From NCBI GenBank assembly GCA_020636915.1, contig JACJWV010000006.1, positions 1 through 64,000 on the forward strand: a stretch of DNA of 64,000 nt, in the 5' to 3' direction. Positions 20,970 to 28,828 of the stretch are shown here, one piece after another. Numbering within the stretch: the stretch's first letter is position 1; every line of letters starts with the position of its first letter. Under the pieces are notes generated by a model. The model saw nothing but the letters and a program-made list of their open reading frames with translations. It did not search any database and was not told the DNA's origin. The translations under genes and the position numbers were made by a program. Source of the stretch: Nocardioides sp. Its GTDB lineage: Bacteria > Actinomycetota > Actinomycetes > Propionibacteriales > Nocardioidaceae.

Positions 20970-21404
20970 TCAGCCCGCCCGCATCGCCACCGCGCGCGTG
21001 GCCGTGCTGACGTGGGGCACCAGCCCCAGGGACCGTTCGACGACCGCGAGGAACCGGTCGGCCTCCCGCACCAGGTCGTCGGCCTCGCGCTCGGTGACGG
21101 CGCGGGTCGACCCGGCCTCGGCAGCGGCCCGCTTGGCGGCTCCCCCGGCGAAGAACTGGGCCCACTCGGTGAGCTCGGGGGCGACCTCGGCGAGCAGCGC
21201 CCAGGCGTTCTTCTGCCGGCGCCGCCGGGTCCCGGGCTCGGGACGCGCACGAGCCGCGAGCAGGGCGGCCGCGGCGCGCAGGGCCGCGACGTGGGCGCAC
21301 GCGTAGCGGGTCGGCACCTCGCGCGCGGCGATCGCCTCGCTGAGGGACTCCGCGGCGCGCGCGAGGTAGGAGTGGGTGGTGGCGGGTAGGGCGTACGGGT
21401 TCAT
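20970..21404 (-). CDS. SAV_6107-family HEPN domain protein
   Basis: A 144-aa, mostly helical protein from ATG 21404 (MNPYALPATTHSYLARAAESLSEA), with GAGGAGAGG as ribosome site. The Ala- and Arg-rich helices and the segment KNAWALLAEVAPELTEWAQFF match the actinobacterial SAV_6107 HEPN family. HEPN domains often occur in nucleic-acid stress and toxin systems, but this family's function is not known. A perfect LexA operator lies 95-108 bases upstream of its start, so it is probably induced by DNA damage. No antitoxin-like partner is adjacent. Confidence 0.8.
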   Translation of the reverse strand: MNPYALPATTHSYLARAAESLSEAIAAREVPTRYACAHVAALRAAAALLAARARPEPGTRRRRQKNAWALLAEVAPELTEWAQFFAGGAAKRAAAEAGSTRAVTEREADDLVREADRFLAVVERSLGLVPHVSTATRAVAMRAG

Positions 21405-21493
21405 CTCGGACCTCTCCTCGACCCCAGGCGTCCGACCCCACCACCGACCCCGGGACCCGGCGGGGACGGGGGTCGAGGTCGTCCCCGCCGGAC

Positions 21494-21517
21494 GTGTTCG
21501 AACATCTGTTCGAACAC
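21494..21517 (-). promoter_or_regulatory. LexA (SOS) box upstream of the HEPN gene
   Basis: CGAACATCTGTTCG at 21499-21512 matches the Gram-positive LexA operator CGAAC-N4-GTTCG exactly. It is the centre of a perfect 24-bp palindrome with 11-bp arms and a 2-base centre. It lies between the HEPN gene and the stop of the upstream membrane gene, both on the minus strand, so the HEPN gene is the only near target. I saw no second such site in the window. Confidence 0.85.
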
Positions 21518-21622
21518 GGAAGAGGTTACACCGCCCCACGGACAGCCCGTCAAGGGCGCGACCCGCCCCGCCCCGCCCCTCCCAGCGCCGGCGCCGCGAG
21601 CGACGCGGGGACCGCCCGAGCC

Positions 21623-22075
21623 TCAGCGCAGGACGGCGGTGTCGCCCGGTCGCCGCTTGCAGAAGGCCCGGGTGTCGCGGTGCCACAGGGCGACCACGGC
21701 GGCCGCGTCGACCAGCAACGAGGCCAGGGCGACGAGCAGGAACAGCAACGGCGGGCTGGTGCGCAGGATCGCCAGGGTCCCGACGCCCACCAGGGCGACC
21801 AGGGCGCTCAGCACCATGCGTGCCCACTCGTGGCCCTCGCGCAGGAAGGCGATCAGCACGACCGAGAGCAGGGCCACCACGACGAACATCGTGACCGCCA
21901 CGGGGACGAAGGCCGGGGGCTCCACCGCGCTCGAGGCCGTCCGCCCTGCGGCCCACGCGTCGACCAGCTCGTCGTCGAACACCAGCGTCAGCAGAGCCGT
22001 CAGGCCCGTCATCGCGACGACCGCGACCGACAACCAGGTCGCTCCGGTCACCGCTGCCGGCCGGTGGGGGGTCAT
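21623..22075 (-). CDS. Four-helix membrane protein, unknown function
   Basis: From ATG 22075 (MTPHRPAAVTG) the product is 150 aa with four hydrophobic helices: ATWLSVAVVAMTGLTALLTL, VPVAVTMFVVVALLSVVLIA, MVLSALVALVGVGTLAIL and LLFLLVALASLLVDAAAVVA. The Cys-containing tail is basic. I do not recognise a named family. It is divergent from ybaK, sharing a 60-base gap. Confidence 0.7.
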   Translation of the reverse strand: MTPHRPAAVTGATWLSVAVVAMTGLTALLTLVFDDELVDAWAAGRTASSAVEPPAFVPVAVTMFVVVALLSVVLIAFLREGHEWARMVLSALVALVGVGTLAILRTSPPLLFLLVALASLLVDAAAVVALWHRDTRAFCKRRPGDTAVLR

Positions 22076-22135
22076 CCGCTCAGCTCCTCCGAGTCCGCTG
22101 CATCTCCTGACGGACACACCCTAGGGTCTCGCAGT

Positions 22136-22609
22136 ATGACCACCGAGCACCCCTCGATCGGCCGGTTCCGCGCCGACCACGCAGCGCGCGGCGGGACCGG
22201 CGAGATCGTCGTCCTGCCCGACGCGGTGCACACCGCAGCGCTGGCAGCAGAGGCGCTCGGCTGCGAGGTCGGGGCGATCGCCAACAGCCTGCTGTTCGAC
22301 GCCGACGGAGCGCCCGTGCTGATCCTCACCTCGGGGGCCCACCGGGTCGACACCACGAAGGTCGCTGCGGCCATCGGCGTGGGGCGGCTCCGGCGCGCGA
22401 CACCCGAGTTCGTGCGTGAGCACACGGGGCAGGTGATCGGGGGTGTCTCCCCGATCGCGCACCCGCGACCCGTGCCGACATACCTCGACTCGTGGCTGCG
22501 CCGCTACGACGTCGTGTGGGCCGCGGCCGGCCACCCGTCGGCGGTCTTCTCCACTACGTTCGACGAGCTCTCGCTGCTGACCGGGGCGCCCGAGATCGAG
22601 GTCGAGTGA
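22136..22609 (+). CDS. YbaK/EbsC-family aminoacyl-tRNA deacylase-like protein
   Basis: A 157-aa protein of the YbaK/ProX editing fold, which hydrolyses mischarged tRNAs such as Cys- or Ala-tRNA(Pro). Family blocks seen: ALGCEVGAIANSLLF, PVLILTSGAHRVDTTKVAAAIG and TGQVIGGVSPIAHPRPVPTYLD. ATG 22136 follows TAGGGT (22122-22127) by eight bases. It overlaps the next gene by one base (TGATG), forming an operon with the ArsC-like and ATP-grasp genes. Confidence 0.87.
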   Translation: MTTEHPSIGRFRADHAARGGTGEIVVLPDAVHTAALAAEALGCEVGAIANSLLFDADGAPVLILTSGAHRVDTTKVAAAIGVGRLRRATPEFVREHTGQVIGGVSPIAHPRPVPTYLDSWLRRYDVVWAAAGHPSAVFSTTFDELSLLTGAPEIEVE

Positions 22610-22965
22610 TGGAGATCTGGCTCAACCCGGCCTGCTCGAAGTGCCGCACCGCAGCGGCCGAGCTCGACGCGGCCGGGGTGGCCTACACCGTGCGCCGCTA
22701 TCTCGACGACCCGCCGACCGCAGCCGAGCTGGGCGCCGTCGTGACCCGGCTGGGGCTCGAGCCGTGGGACGTCGCCCGGGACCGGGAGGCGCGCGAGGAG
22801 GGCATCGATCTCCCCCGCGACGCCGCGCACCGCGACACCTGGCTTGCCGCCCTCGTCGCGCACCCGCGGGCGATCCAGCGTCCGATCATCACCGCCGCCG
22901 ACGGCACGACCGTCGTGGGGCGCGACGAGGCCTCGCTGCGCCGGGTGATCGGTGCGGAGGGCTGA
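22609..22965 (+). CDS. ArsC/Spx-type thioredoxin-fold protein
   Basis: A 118-aa ArsC-family protein from ATG 22609. The N-terminal active-site loop NPACSKCRTAAAELDAAG keeps the catalytic Cys and carries a second Cys three residues later (CSKC). The C-terminal IQRPIITAADGTTVVGR matches the ArsC arsenate-binding Arg region. No arsR or arsenite pump is nearby, so a general thiol reductase or Spx-like role is equally possible. Confidence 0.82.
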   Translation: MEIWLNPACSKCRTAAAELDAAGVAYTVRRYLDDPPTAAELGAVVTRLGLEPWDVARDREAREEGIDLPRDAAHRDTWLAALVAHPRAIQRPIITAADGTTVVGRDEASLRRVIGAEG

Positions 22966-24352
22966 GCTCGACGACCGGCTGGCCGCCCTGTTCGCAGGCC
23001 GGCCGGTCGTCCTCGGCCCGGGGGTCCTGGCCCTGTGGGCCCGCTGGACCACCTGGTTGGCCGAGCTCGGCTGCCCGACGCTGGTGGTCACCACCGGCCG
23101 GGGGGCGGGCCCGGTGCCCGGTCCGGAGACGGTCGTCGTCGAGATCGACAGTCCCGCGACGGCGTCCCTCACCGACGAGCTCCGGCTGCACGACCGGCTC
23201 CTGCACGACCTGCCGCAGCACGCCGTCGACGCGATCGAGACCTTCGACCCCGATCGCCGCGGCGTCGTGCTCGCCTCACCCTTCGTGACGACCGACCAGC
23301 CCGTGCTCGGTCGCCCGGTGACCGGCGGACGACCCCGGGCCTGGCTGGACCTGGAGGACAAGCTGCTGGCCGATGGCATCTGGGCAGCCGTCGGGCTGCC
23401 CGTGGCGCCGTACCGCATCGTCGGGCTCGACGAGGACGAGCTGACCGCCGCCTCCCGGGAGCTGGCCGGTCCGCAGGGCGTCGTGTGGTCGGGCGACGCC
23501 CGCGACGGGTTCAACGGCGGCGGCAACTACGTCCGCTGGGTCCGCGACGAGCGCGACGCCCGCACGGCGCGCGCCTTCTTCGCCCCGCGGTGCGACCGGC
23601 TGCGGGTGATGCCCTTCCTCGAAGGCGTGCCGTGCTCGATCCACGGCGTCGTGCTGCCCGACGGCACCGCCGCCCTCCGCCCGGTGGAGATCGCGGTCCT
23701 GCGCAACACCGCACACCGCACCTTCGTCTACGCCGGGCTCGGAACGTCGTGGGACCCACCGGTGGCCGATCGGGCCCAGATGCGCGCGGCGGCCCGCCGG
23801 GTCGGCGAGCACCTCCGCGCGGCCCACGGCTACCGGGGCGCGTTCGGCATCGACGGCGTCCTCACCACCGACGGCTTCCGGCCGACCGAGCTGAACACCC
23901 GGATGTCGGCCGGGGCCACGACCGCGGCCGAGGTCGACGCGCGGTTCTTCGCCCTCCTGCAGGCCAACCTCGTCGCCGGGGTCGACACCGGCGTCACGGT
24001 CGCCGACGTCGAGGCACGGGTCGAGCAGATGGACGCCGAGCGCACCGGGCGGGTGATCGCGGTCGCGGAGGGGCCGCGCGTCGGCCGCCGGCTCTCCTAC
24101 CCCGTCACGTACGACGGCGTCTCGTTCCGTCGCTCCGACCGGGAGACCGGCAACACCCTGTCGGTCGCCGACACCGCGAGCGGGTTCTTCGCCCAGGTGG
24201 ACCCGTGCGTGGCGCTCGAACCGGGCCGCCGGCTCGCCGACGTGACCGCGGCACTGCTCCGCTTCGTCGACGCCGAGTACGGCGCCGGCTTCGGACCCGT
24301 CGAGGTGGCGCCGGACGTGCGCGTGCGGACGTCCTCGAACCAGACGCCCTAG
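22952..24352 (+). CDS. ATP-grasp domain protein, substrate unknown
   Basis: A 466-aa protein from GTG 22952, overlapping the ArsC-like gene by 14 bases. After a pre-ATP-grasp region (FAGRPVVLGPGVLALW) come the ATP-grasp elements: LDLEDKLLADGIWAAVGLPVAPYRIV, a DARDGFNGGGNYVRWV loop, MPFLEGVPCSIHGVVLP, and the metal-binding end GAFGIDGVLTTDGFRPTELNTRMSAGA. Such enzymes ligate a carboxylate to an amine or thiol. No recognisable substrate domain or biosynthetic partner is present except the CrtI-like oxidoreductase downstream. Its TAG stop is part of that gene's putative -10. Confidence 0.8.
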   Translation: MRRAELDDRLAALFAGRPVVLGPGVLALWARWTTWLAELGCPTLVVTTGRGAGPVPGPETVVVEIDSPATASLTDELRLHDRLLHDLPQHAVDAIETFDPDRRGVVLASPFVTTDQPVLGRPVTGGRPRAWLDLEDKLLADGIWAAVGLPVAPYRIVGLDEDELTAASRELAGPQGVVWSGDARDGFNGGGNYVRWVRDERDARTARAFFAPRCDRLRVMPFLEGVPCSIHGVVLPDGTAALRPVEIAVLRNTAHRTFVYAGLGTSWDPPVADRAQMRAAARRVGEHLRAAHGYRGAFGIDGVLTTDGFRPTELNTRMSAGATTAAEVDARFFALLQANLVAGVDTGVTVADVEARVEQMDAERTGRVIAVAEGPRVGRRLSYPVTYDGVSFRRSDRETGNTLSVADTASGFFAQVDPCVALEPGRRLADVTAALLRFVDAEYGAGFGPVEVAPDVRVRTSSNQTP

Positions 24353-24361
24353 GGTGCGCAC

Positions 24362-25663
24362 ATGCGGGTCGTCGTCGTCGGAGGGGGCTTCGGCGGGCTG
24401 GCGTCCGCGGTGCGCCTGGCCAAGCTCGGCCACGAGGTGACACTGGTCGAGCGCTCGGAGCGACTCGGCGGCGCCCTCTCGACCGTGACGGCCGACGGCT
24501 TCACGTGGGACGCGGGCCCGACCGCGACGCTCCTGCCCGCCGTCGTACGCGACCTGTTCCGTAAGTCCGGCCGCCCGGTCGAGCGCGAGCTGGAGCTGGT
24601 GCCGCTCGACGTCCTCCGCGAGCACCGCTTCGAGGACGGGTCGTCGGTGCGGGTCCCGCACGGGAGGGCGGCCCAGCTGGCCGCCTTCGACGAGCTGGGC
24701 GCGGGGCTGGGGCAGCGATGGGTCGACCACGTCGGGTCGTACGCCGACGACTGGGACGTGCTGCGGCGCGGCTACCTCGAGAACCCCTGGCGCCCGGACG
24801 CGCTGCCGGCCGAGCTCGCGGCACGGCTGGACAGCCGGGAGACGCTGCACAAGCGACTGCGCCGGTCGTTCAAGGACGAGCGGCTCCGGCTCGTGGCCGG
24901 GCACCCGTCGGTCGCGGAGGGGCACGACCTGCGCAACGTCCCGGCGTGGGCAGGCGTCACCGCCTACGTCGAGCAGCGGTTCGGTGCGTGGACGGTCGGG
25001 GGCGGCATGGCCCGCCTCGCCGACGCCCTCACCGACCGGCTGGCCACCCGGGGGGTCACCACGCTCACCGGCACCGACGTGCGCGACCTGGTGGTGCGCG
25101 ACGGCCGGGTGGCGGCCGTGCGGACCACCAGCGGCGAGATCGCGGCCGAGGCCGTGGTCTGTGCCATCGACCCGCGACGGCTCCCCGCGCTGGCGCCGTA
25201 CGTCGAGCGGACGATGCCGGCGATGCCGCCGGTCGTGGTGCACGTCGGGTTGGACGGAGAGGTGCCCGACCTCCCCCACGAGCTGGTGCTGCACGGCGAC
25301 CCGATGCTGGTCGTGCGGCGCAACGGCCCGACGACGCTGACCGTCCACGGCCGGGGCCGGCTCTCCGAGGACATCCTGCGGGCGCTGGCCCGGCACAAGA
25401 TCGACGTGCGGGCGCAGGTCGTGGCCCGGGTCGACCGCAGCGCCCGCGACCAGGTCGAGCTGTGGGGCAGCTCGCCGTACGGCGTGCTCTGGCAGGGCCG
25501 CGGCACCGTCCGCCGGCGGCTCGGTCCCCGCACCCCGGTCGCCGGGGTGTACGCCGCCGGCGCCCATGCCACCCCGGGCGCGGGGATCCCGTTCGTCGGC
25601 CTGTCCGCCGCGCTCGTGGCCGCCGAGATCGGGCCGGCCGGGCGGGCTTCGTCCGCCGGCTAG
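24362..25663 (+). CDS. FAD-dependent amine oxidase / phytoene desaturase-like oxidoreductase
   Basis: A 433-aa flavoprotein. The N-terminal dinucleotide-binding motif is VVVVGGGFGGLASAVRLAKLGHEVTLVERSERLGGAL, followed by DAGPTATLLPAVVRDLF, characteristic of CrtI-type desaturases and related oxidases. The C-terminal FAD motif is GVYAAGAHATPGAGIPFVGLSAALVA. No phytoene synthase gene is near, so a carotenoid role is unproven. ATG 24362 follows TAGGGT (24350-24355) by exactly six bases. It is convergent with, and overlaps by four bases, the SIMPL gene. Confidence 0.82.
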   Translation: MRVVVVGGGFGGLASAVRLAKLGHEVTLVERSERLGGALSTVTADGFTWDAGPTATLLPAVVRDLFRKSGRPVERELELVPLDVLREHRFEDGSSVRVPHGRAAQLAAFDELGAGLGQRWVDHVGSYADDWDVLRRGYLENPWRPDALPAELAARLDSRETLHKRLRRSFKDERLRLVAGHPSVAEGHDLRNVPAWAGVTAYVEQRFGAWTVGGGMARLADALTDRLATRGVTTLTGTDVRDLVVRDGRVAAVRTTSGEIAAEAVVCAIDPRRLPALAPYVERTMPAMPPVVVHVGLDGEVPDLPHELVLHGDPMLVVRRNGPTTLTVHGRGRLSEDILRALARHKIDVRAQVVARVDRSARDQVELWGSSPYGVLWQGRGTVRRRLGPRTPVAGVYAAGAHATPGAGIPFVGLSAALVAAEIGPAGRASSAG

Positions 25664-26241
25664 TGGAGTTCGAAGGTCACCGTCAGCAGCTGCTCGACCG
25701 TCGTCTCGCCCGGCTCGAAGGCGGCCGCCGCGACCGGGACCGCCCGGGCGAAGCGCGGGCTCCCGCCCATCCCGCCCTCCGCGACGCTCTCGACCTGCCC
25801 GAGCGTGCCGACGGCCTGGGCCGCGAGGTGCTCGGCCTTCTCCCGCGCGTCGGCGAACGCCGCCTCGCGGGCCAGGCGCTCGGCGTCGGTGGTGTCGGAG
25901 ACCTCGAGGCCGACGTGGTCGACCGACAACCGGGCACCGACCTCCTCGGCCAGTGCGGTGACCAGCGCTCCCGCCTCGTCGAGACCGGCGCATCGGATCA
26001 GCAGCGCGTGCCGCGCCTGGTAGCCGTCGTCCTCGCCGCCGTCGGGACCGACCGAGAGGTGCTGGCTGGCGATCCGGTCGGTGAAGCGGCGCGCGACGGC
26101 GACGACCTGCTCCCGGGCCGACTCGGCGCCGGCGAGGGCCTCGGCGAGCGACGCGGCGCGGTGGGTGGCGGCGAGGTGGACGACCGCGGCGTCGGGAACG
26201 ACCGAGGCGGCTCCGTGGCCGACGACGGTGACGGTGCGCAT
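25660..26241 (-). CDS. SIMPL domain protein
   Basis: A 193-aa protein from ATG 26241. The SIMPL (DUF541) pattern is visible: MRTVTVVGHGAASVVPDAAVVHLAAT, LSVGPDGGEDDGYQARHALLIRC, then the helix-rich ERLAREAAFADAREKAEHLAAQAVGTLG and a C-terminal strand VEQLLTVTFELH. Unlike many relatives it has no signal peptide, so it is probably cytoplasmic. It lies 11 bases after metF on the same strand. Function unknown. Confidence 0.83.
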   Translation of the reverse strand: MRTVTVVGHGAASVVPDAAVVHLAATHRAASLAEALAGAESAREQVVAVARRFTDRIASQHLSVGPDGGEDDGYQARHALLIRCAGLDEAGALVTALAEEVGARLSVDHVGLEVSDTTDAERLAREAAFADAREKAEHLAAQAVGTLGQVESVAEGGMGGSPRFARAVPVAAAAFEPGETTVEQLLTVTFELH

Positions 26242-26252
26242 CCCGGTCCTCG

Positions 26253-27134
26253 TCAGACGGTGAGGTTCAGGGCGGCGAAGATCTCGCGGGTCGCCTTGGA
26301 CCGGTTGAGCGTGTAGAAGTGCAGGCCCGGCGCTCCCCCGGCCAGCAGCTCCTCGCAGAGCTCGGCCGCGAGGGCGATGCCGGCGGCGCGCATCGCCACC
26401 GGGTCGCCGTCGTGCGCCGAGATGCGCTCGATCACCGACGCCGGCACGTCGGTGCCGATCAGCTCGCCCTGGCGACGGATGTTGGCGAGGTTCAGGATCG
26501 GCATGATGCCCGGGAGGATCGGCATGTCGACGCCCCGGGCGCGGACCCGCTCCACCAGGGCGAAGTAGTCCTCCGCGCGGAAGAACATCTGGGTGACCGC
26601 GAACTCCGCACCGGCCCGCGCCTTGGCGACCAGCACGTCGGCGTCGTGGTCGAGGGACGCCGAGGAGGGGTGCTTCTCGGGGAACGCCGCGACACCGATG
26701 CAGAAGTCGCCGCGACCGCGCACCAGCTCCACCAGCTCGGTCGCGTAGGTGAAGCCGCCCCTCGTCGGGGTCCACGGCGCCCGCGGGCCCTCCTGCGGGT
26801 CGCCACGCAGCACCATGACGTTGCTGATCCCGGCCTCGGCGTACGAGTCCAGGACGCTCTCCAGCTCCTGGCGGGTGTGGCCGACGCAGGTGAGGTGGGC
26901 CATCGCGGTCATCGACGTCTCGCGCGCGATCCGGCCGGTCACCCGCACGGTCGTGCTGCGGGTGGTCCCGCCGGCGCCGTACGTCACCGACACGAACGTC
27001 GGCCGGTACGGCTCCAGCTCGCGGATCGCCTCCCACAGCTGTTCCTCGCCGGCGGCGTCCCTCGGCGGGAAGAACTCGAACGAGAACGACCGCTCTCCCT
27101 CGCGCACGAGGTCCCCGATCCTGCGGCTCGTCAT
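26253..27134 (-). CDS. metF: Methylenetetrahydrofolate reductase MetF
   Basis: MetF reduces 5,10-methylene-THF to 5-methyl-THF for methionine synthesis, using FAD. The product is 293 aa. TIM-barrel markers: FSFEFFPPRDAAGEEQLWEA, FVSVTYGAGGTTRSTTV, HLTCVGHTRQELESVL, VMVLRGDPQEGPRAPW, FAVTQMFFRAEDYF and LHFYTLNRSKATREIF. ATG 27134 follows TAGACT (27146-27141) by six bases, so it is probably leaderless. It is divergent from the prenyl synthase, an order also seen in mycobacteria (Rv2172c/Rv2173). Confidence 0.94.
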   Translation of the reverse strand: MTSRRIGDLVREGERSFSFEFFPPRDAAGEEQLWEAIRELEPYRPTFVSVTYGAGGTTRSTTVRVTGRIARETSMTAMAHLTCVGHTRQELESVLDSYAEAGISNVMVLRGDPQEGPRAPWTPTRGGFTYATELVELVRGRGDFCIGVAAFPEKHPSSASLDHDADVLVAKARAGAEFAVTQMFFRAEDYFALVERVRARGVDMPILPGIMPILNLANIRRQGELIGTDVPASVIERISAHDGDPVAMRAAGIALAAELCEELLAGGAPGLHFYTLNRSKATREIFAALNLTV

Positions 27135-27211
27135 GACAGGAGTCTAGGGACCGGGAGGTCGGCGGCCGGGCGGTGTCCACGAGCCAGTACGCGCTGGCTA
27201 CCCTCGACGGC

Positions 27212-28285
27212 GTGACGGGCCAGACCGGGTGGGACAGTGCCGTGTTCCGTGACCGCGTCCAGGGCGCGCTCGACGCGTTCGTGGACGAGCAGGCCGCGAC
27301 CCTCGCGCCTCTCGGCAGCGACGCCGACCGGCTGGTCCGCGAGGCGCACACCTCGGTCTCCGGCGGCAAGCGCTTCCGCGCGGCGTTCTGCTACTGGGGC
27401 CACCGGGCCGTCCACCCCTCCCCCGACGACGAGGACGCCCTCGTGCGCGCGTGCGCCTCCCTGGAGCTCCTGCACGCCAGCGCCCTCGTGCACGACGACT
27501 ACATGGACGCCTCGGACACCCGGCGGGGCCGGCCGGCGACGCACCGGCAGCTCGCCGCCGAGCACCGTGCGTCGGGGTGGCGCGGCGACCCCGAGCAGTA
27601 CGGCGCCGCGGCCGCCATCCTGCTCGGCGACCTGCTGCTCAGCTGGTCCGACGAGCTGCTCCGCCGCTGCGGCCTGCCGATCACCCAGGTCGCGCCCGCG
27701 CTCGAGGTCTTCGACCGGTGCCGCTCGGAGGTGATCGCCGGCCAGTTCCTCGACGTCTCCGTGCAGGCACGCGGGCGGGCCGACGTCGAGACGGCGATGA
27801 CCGTGCTGCGCTACAAGTCCGCCCGCTACTCCATCGAGCGGCCGCTCCACATCGGCGCCGCCCTGGCGGGGGCCTCGCCGGGGACGATCGCCGAGCTGTC
27901 CCGCTTCGGGCTCCCGCTCGGCGAGGCCTTCCAGCTGCGCGACGACCTGCTCGGCGTCTTCGGTGACCCGGGCGCCACGGGCAAGCCCGCCGGCGACGAC
28001 CTGATCGAGGGCAAGCGGACCGTGCTGGTCGCGCTGGCCCTGGACGCCGCCCCACCGGCCGAGGCGGCCCGGCTCGACGCGGCCCTCGGCACCGCGCTGA
28101 CGCCCGAGGAGGTCGCTGAGCTGCGCGCGATCATCGACGCCTCCGGGGCGCACGCCCAGGTCGAGGCGGTGATCGAGGAGCTGGCCGGCCACGCGGTGAC
28201 CGCGCTCGACCGCGCCGACGTCGACGACCACGCCCGCGAGGTGCTGCGTGGCCTCGCCTCCGCCGCCACCCAGCGGGCCGTCTGA
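27212..28285 (+). CDS. Polyprenyl (short-chain isoprenyl) diphosphate synthase
   Basis: This trans-prenyltransferase condenses IPP with allylic diphosphates. The first Asp-rich motif is HDDYMDASDTRRGRP; the second is LRDDLLGVFGDPGATGKPAGDDLIEGKRT, where the usual last Asp of DDxxD is Gly, as in several actinobacterial IdsA-type enzymes. Also seen: SGGKRFRAAFCYWG and the GQFLDV segment. The frame opens at GTG 27173, but GTG 27212 is preferred because TACCCT (27199-27204) sits seven bases before it, giving 357 aa. Product chain length cannot be told from sequence. Confidence 0.9.
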   Translation: MTGQTGWDSAVFRDRVQGALDAFVDEQAATLAPLGSDADRLVREAHTSVSGGKRFRAAFCYWGHRAVHPSPDDEDALVRACASLELLHASALVHDDYMDASDTRRGRPATHRQLAAEHRASGWRGDPEQYGAAAAILLGDLLLSWSDELLRRCGLPITQVAPALEVFDRCRSEVIAGQFLDVSVQARGRADVETAMTVLRYKSARYSIERPLHIGAALAGASPGTIAELSRFGLPLGEAFQLRDDLLGVFGDPGATGKPAGDDLIEGKRTVLVALALDAAPPAEAARLDAALGTALTPEEVAELRAIIDASGAHAQVEAVIEELAGHAVTALDRADVDDHAREVLRGLASAATQRAV

Positions 28286-28306
28286 CCCAGTTCGGTGCCA
28301 GTGGGG

Positions 28307-28345
28307 CGACTCGGCGTTCCTGGGCGGGCTGATCCCGCCGAGTCG
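28307..28345 (+). terminator. Hairpin after the prenyl synthase gene
   Basis: CGACTCGGCG (28307-28316) and CGCCGAGTCG (28336-28345) form a perfect 10-bp stem with a 19-base loop, 21 bases after the synthase stop. No T-tract follows, so it may be a weak or Rho-assisted terminator. Confidence 0.5.
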
Positions 28346-28410
28346 AACACTTCCGTTCCAGGTGTGGGTGGCAGGTCGGGTGGCCGCGCGGTAGCCGACC
28401 GGCTCCCGCC

Positions 28411-28466
28411 GTCAAGGACCTCGCTGTCGCTCGGCCGCTGCGCGGCGGCCTGCGGCCGTCCTTGAC
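28411..28466. repeat. Long imperfect palindrome
   Basis: GTCAAGGAC (28411-28419) and GTCCTTGAC (28458-28466) bound a GC-rich interior (GGCCGCTGCGCGGCGGCC) that can itself fold. It lies in the 543-base gap 28286-28828, which has no gene. It resembles a repetitive extragenic palindrome. Confidence 0.5.
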
Positions 28467-28615
28467 CGCGGGTCCTGGCCGATCGGCTTGAGGGCGCAGT
28501 TGTCGGCACGGGCTGCGCCCGCGCCGCCGCTACGCGGCCGCCCTGGTCACGTTCGGGAGTCCGAGGAGTCCCAGCGGTCACACGAGCCACGTGAGGTCGA
28601 ACCTGTCGGGTGATC

Positions 28616-28655
28616 CCCGCACGACACGCCGCGCCGGCTCGGCGTGTCGTGCGGG
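28616..28655 (+). terminator. 16-bp perfect stem hairpin, likely terminator
   Basis: CCCGCACGACACGCCG (28616-28631) pairs perfectly with 28640-28655 across an 8-base loop and is followed by TTT on the plus strand. It lies between the convergent prenyl synthase (+) and Rv2175c-like (-) genes, so it may terminate in both directions. No gene is seen around it. Confidence 0.6.
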
Positions 28656-28828
28656 TTTGCCCGGGCAGGTCCAACCGTTCGCCCGCATGCCGGGAGACTG
28701 CGCCGACCCCAGCGGACCGTCCCCGTCTCGTCGGCTGTCGGTCGCAACCCCTGGGGCCCGCAGCCCGCGGTCACCGTCGCGGGTAGCGCACCCACACAGG
28801 CAGCAGAAGAGCTTGACCGCCAGTCGGC

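Noticed and set aside
22609..22965. Arsenic resistance operon
   Set aside because: Only a single ArsC-fold protein with a CSKC loop; no arsR, arsB/acr3 or arsenic-linked neighbour.
24362..25663. Carotenoid biosynthesis cluster
   Set aside because: CrtI-like fold only; no crtB, crtE partner in the same operon. The prenyl synthase at 27212 is separated by metF and belongs to a different conserved locus.
23276..25993. A 905-codon minus-strand frame over the ATP-grasp and CrtI-like genes
   Set aside because: Shadow of GC-rich coding sequence; the sense genes have clear motifs.
28286..28828. tRNA or small structured RNA gene in the gap
   Set aside because: No cloverleaf or CCA end seen; the structure is explained by simple palindromes.
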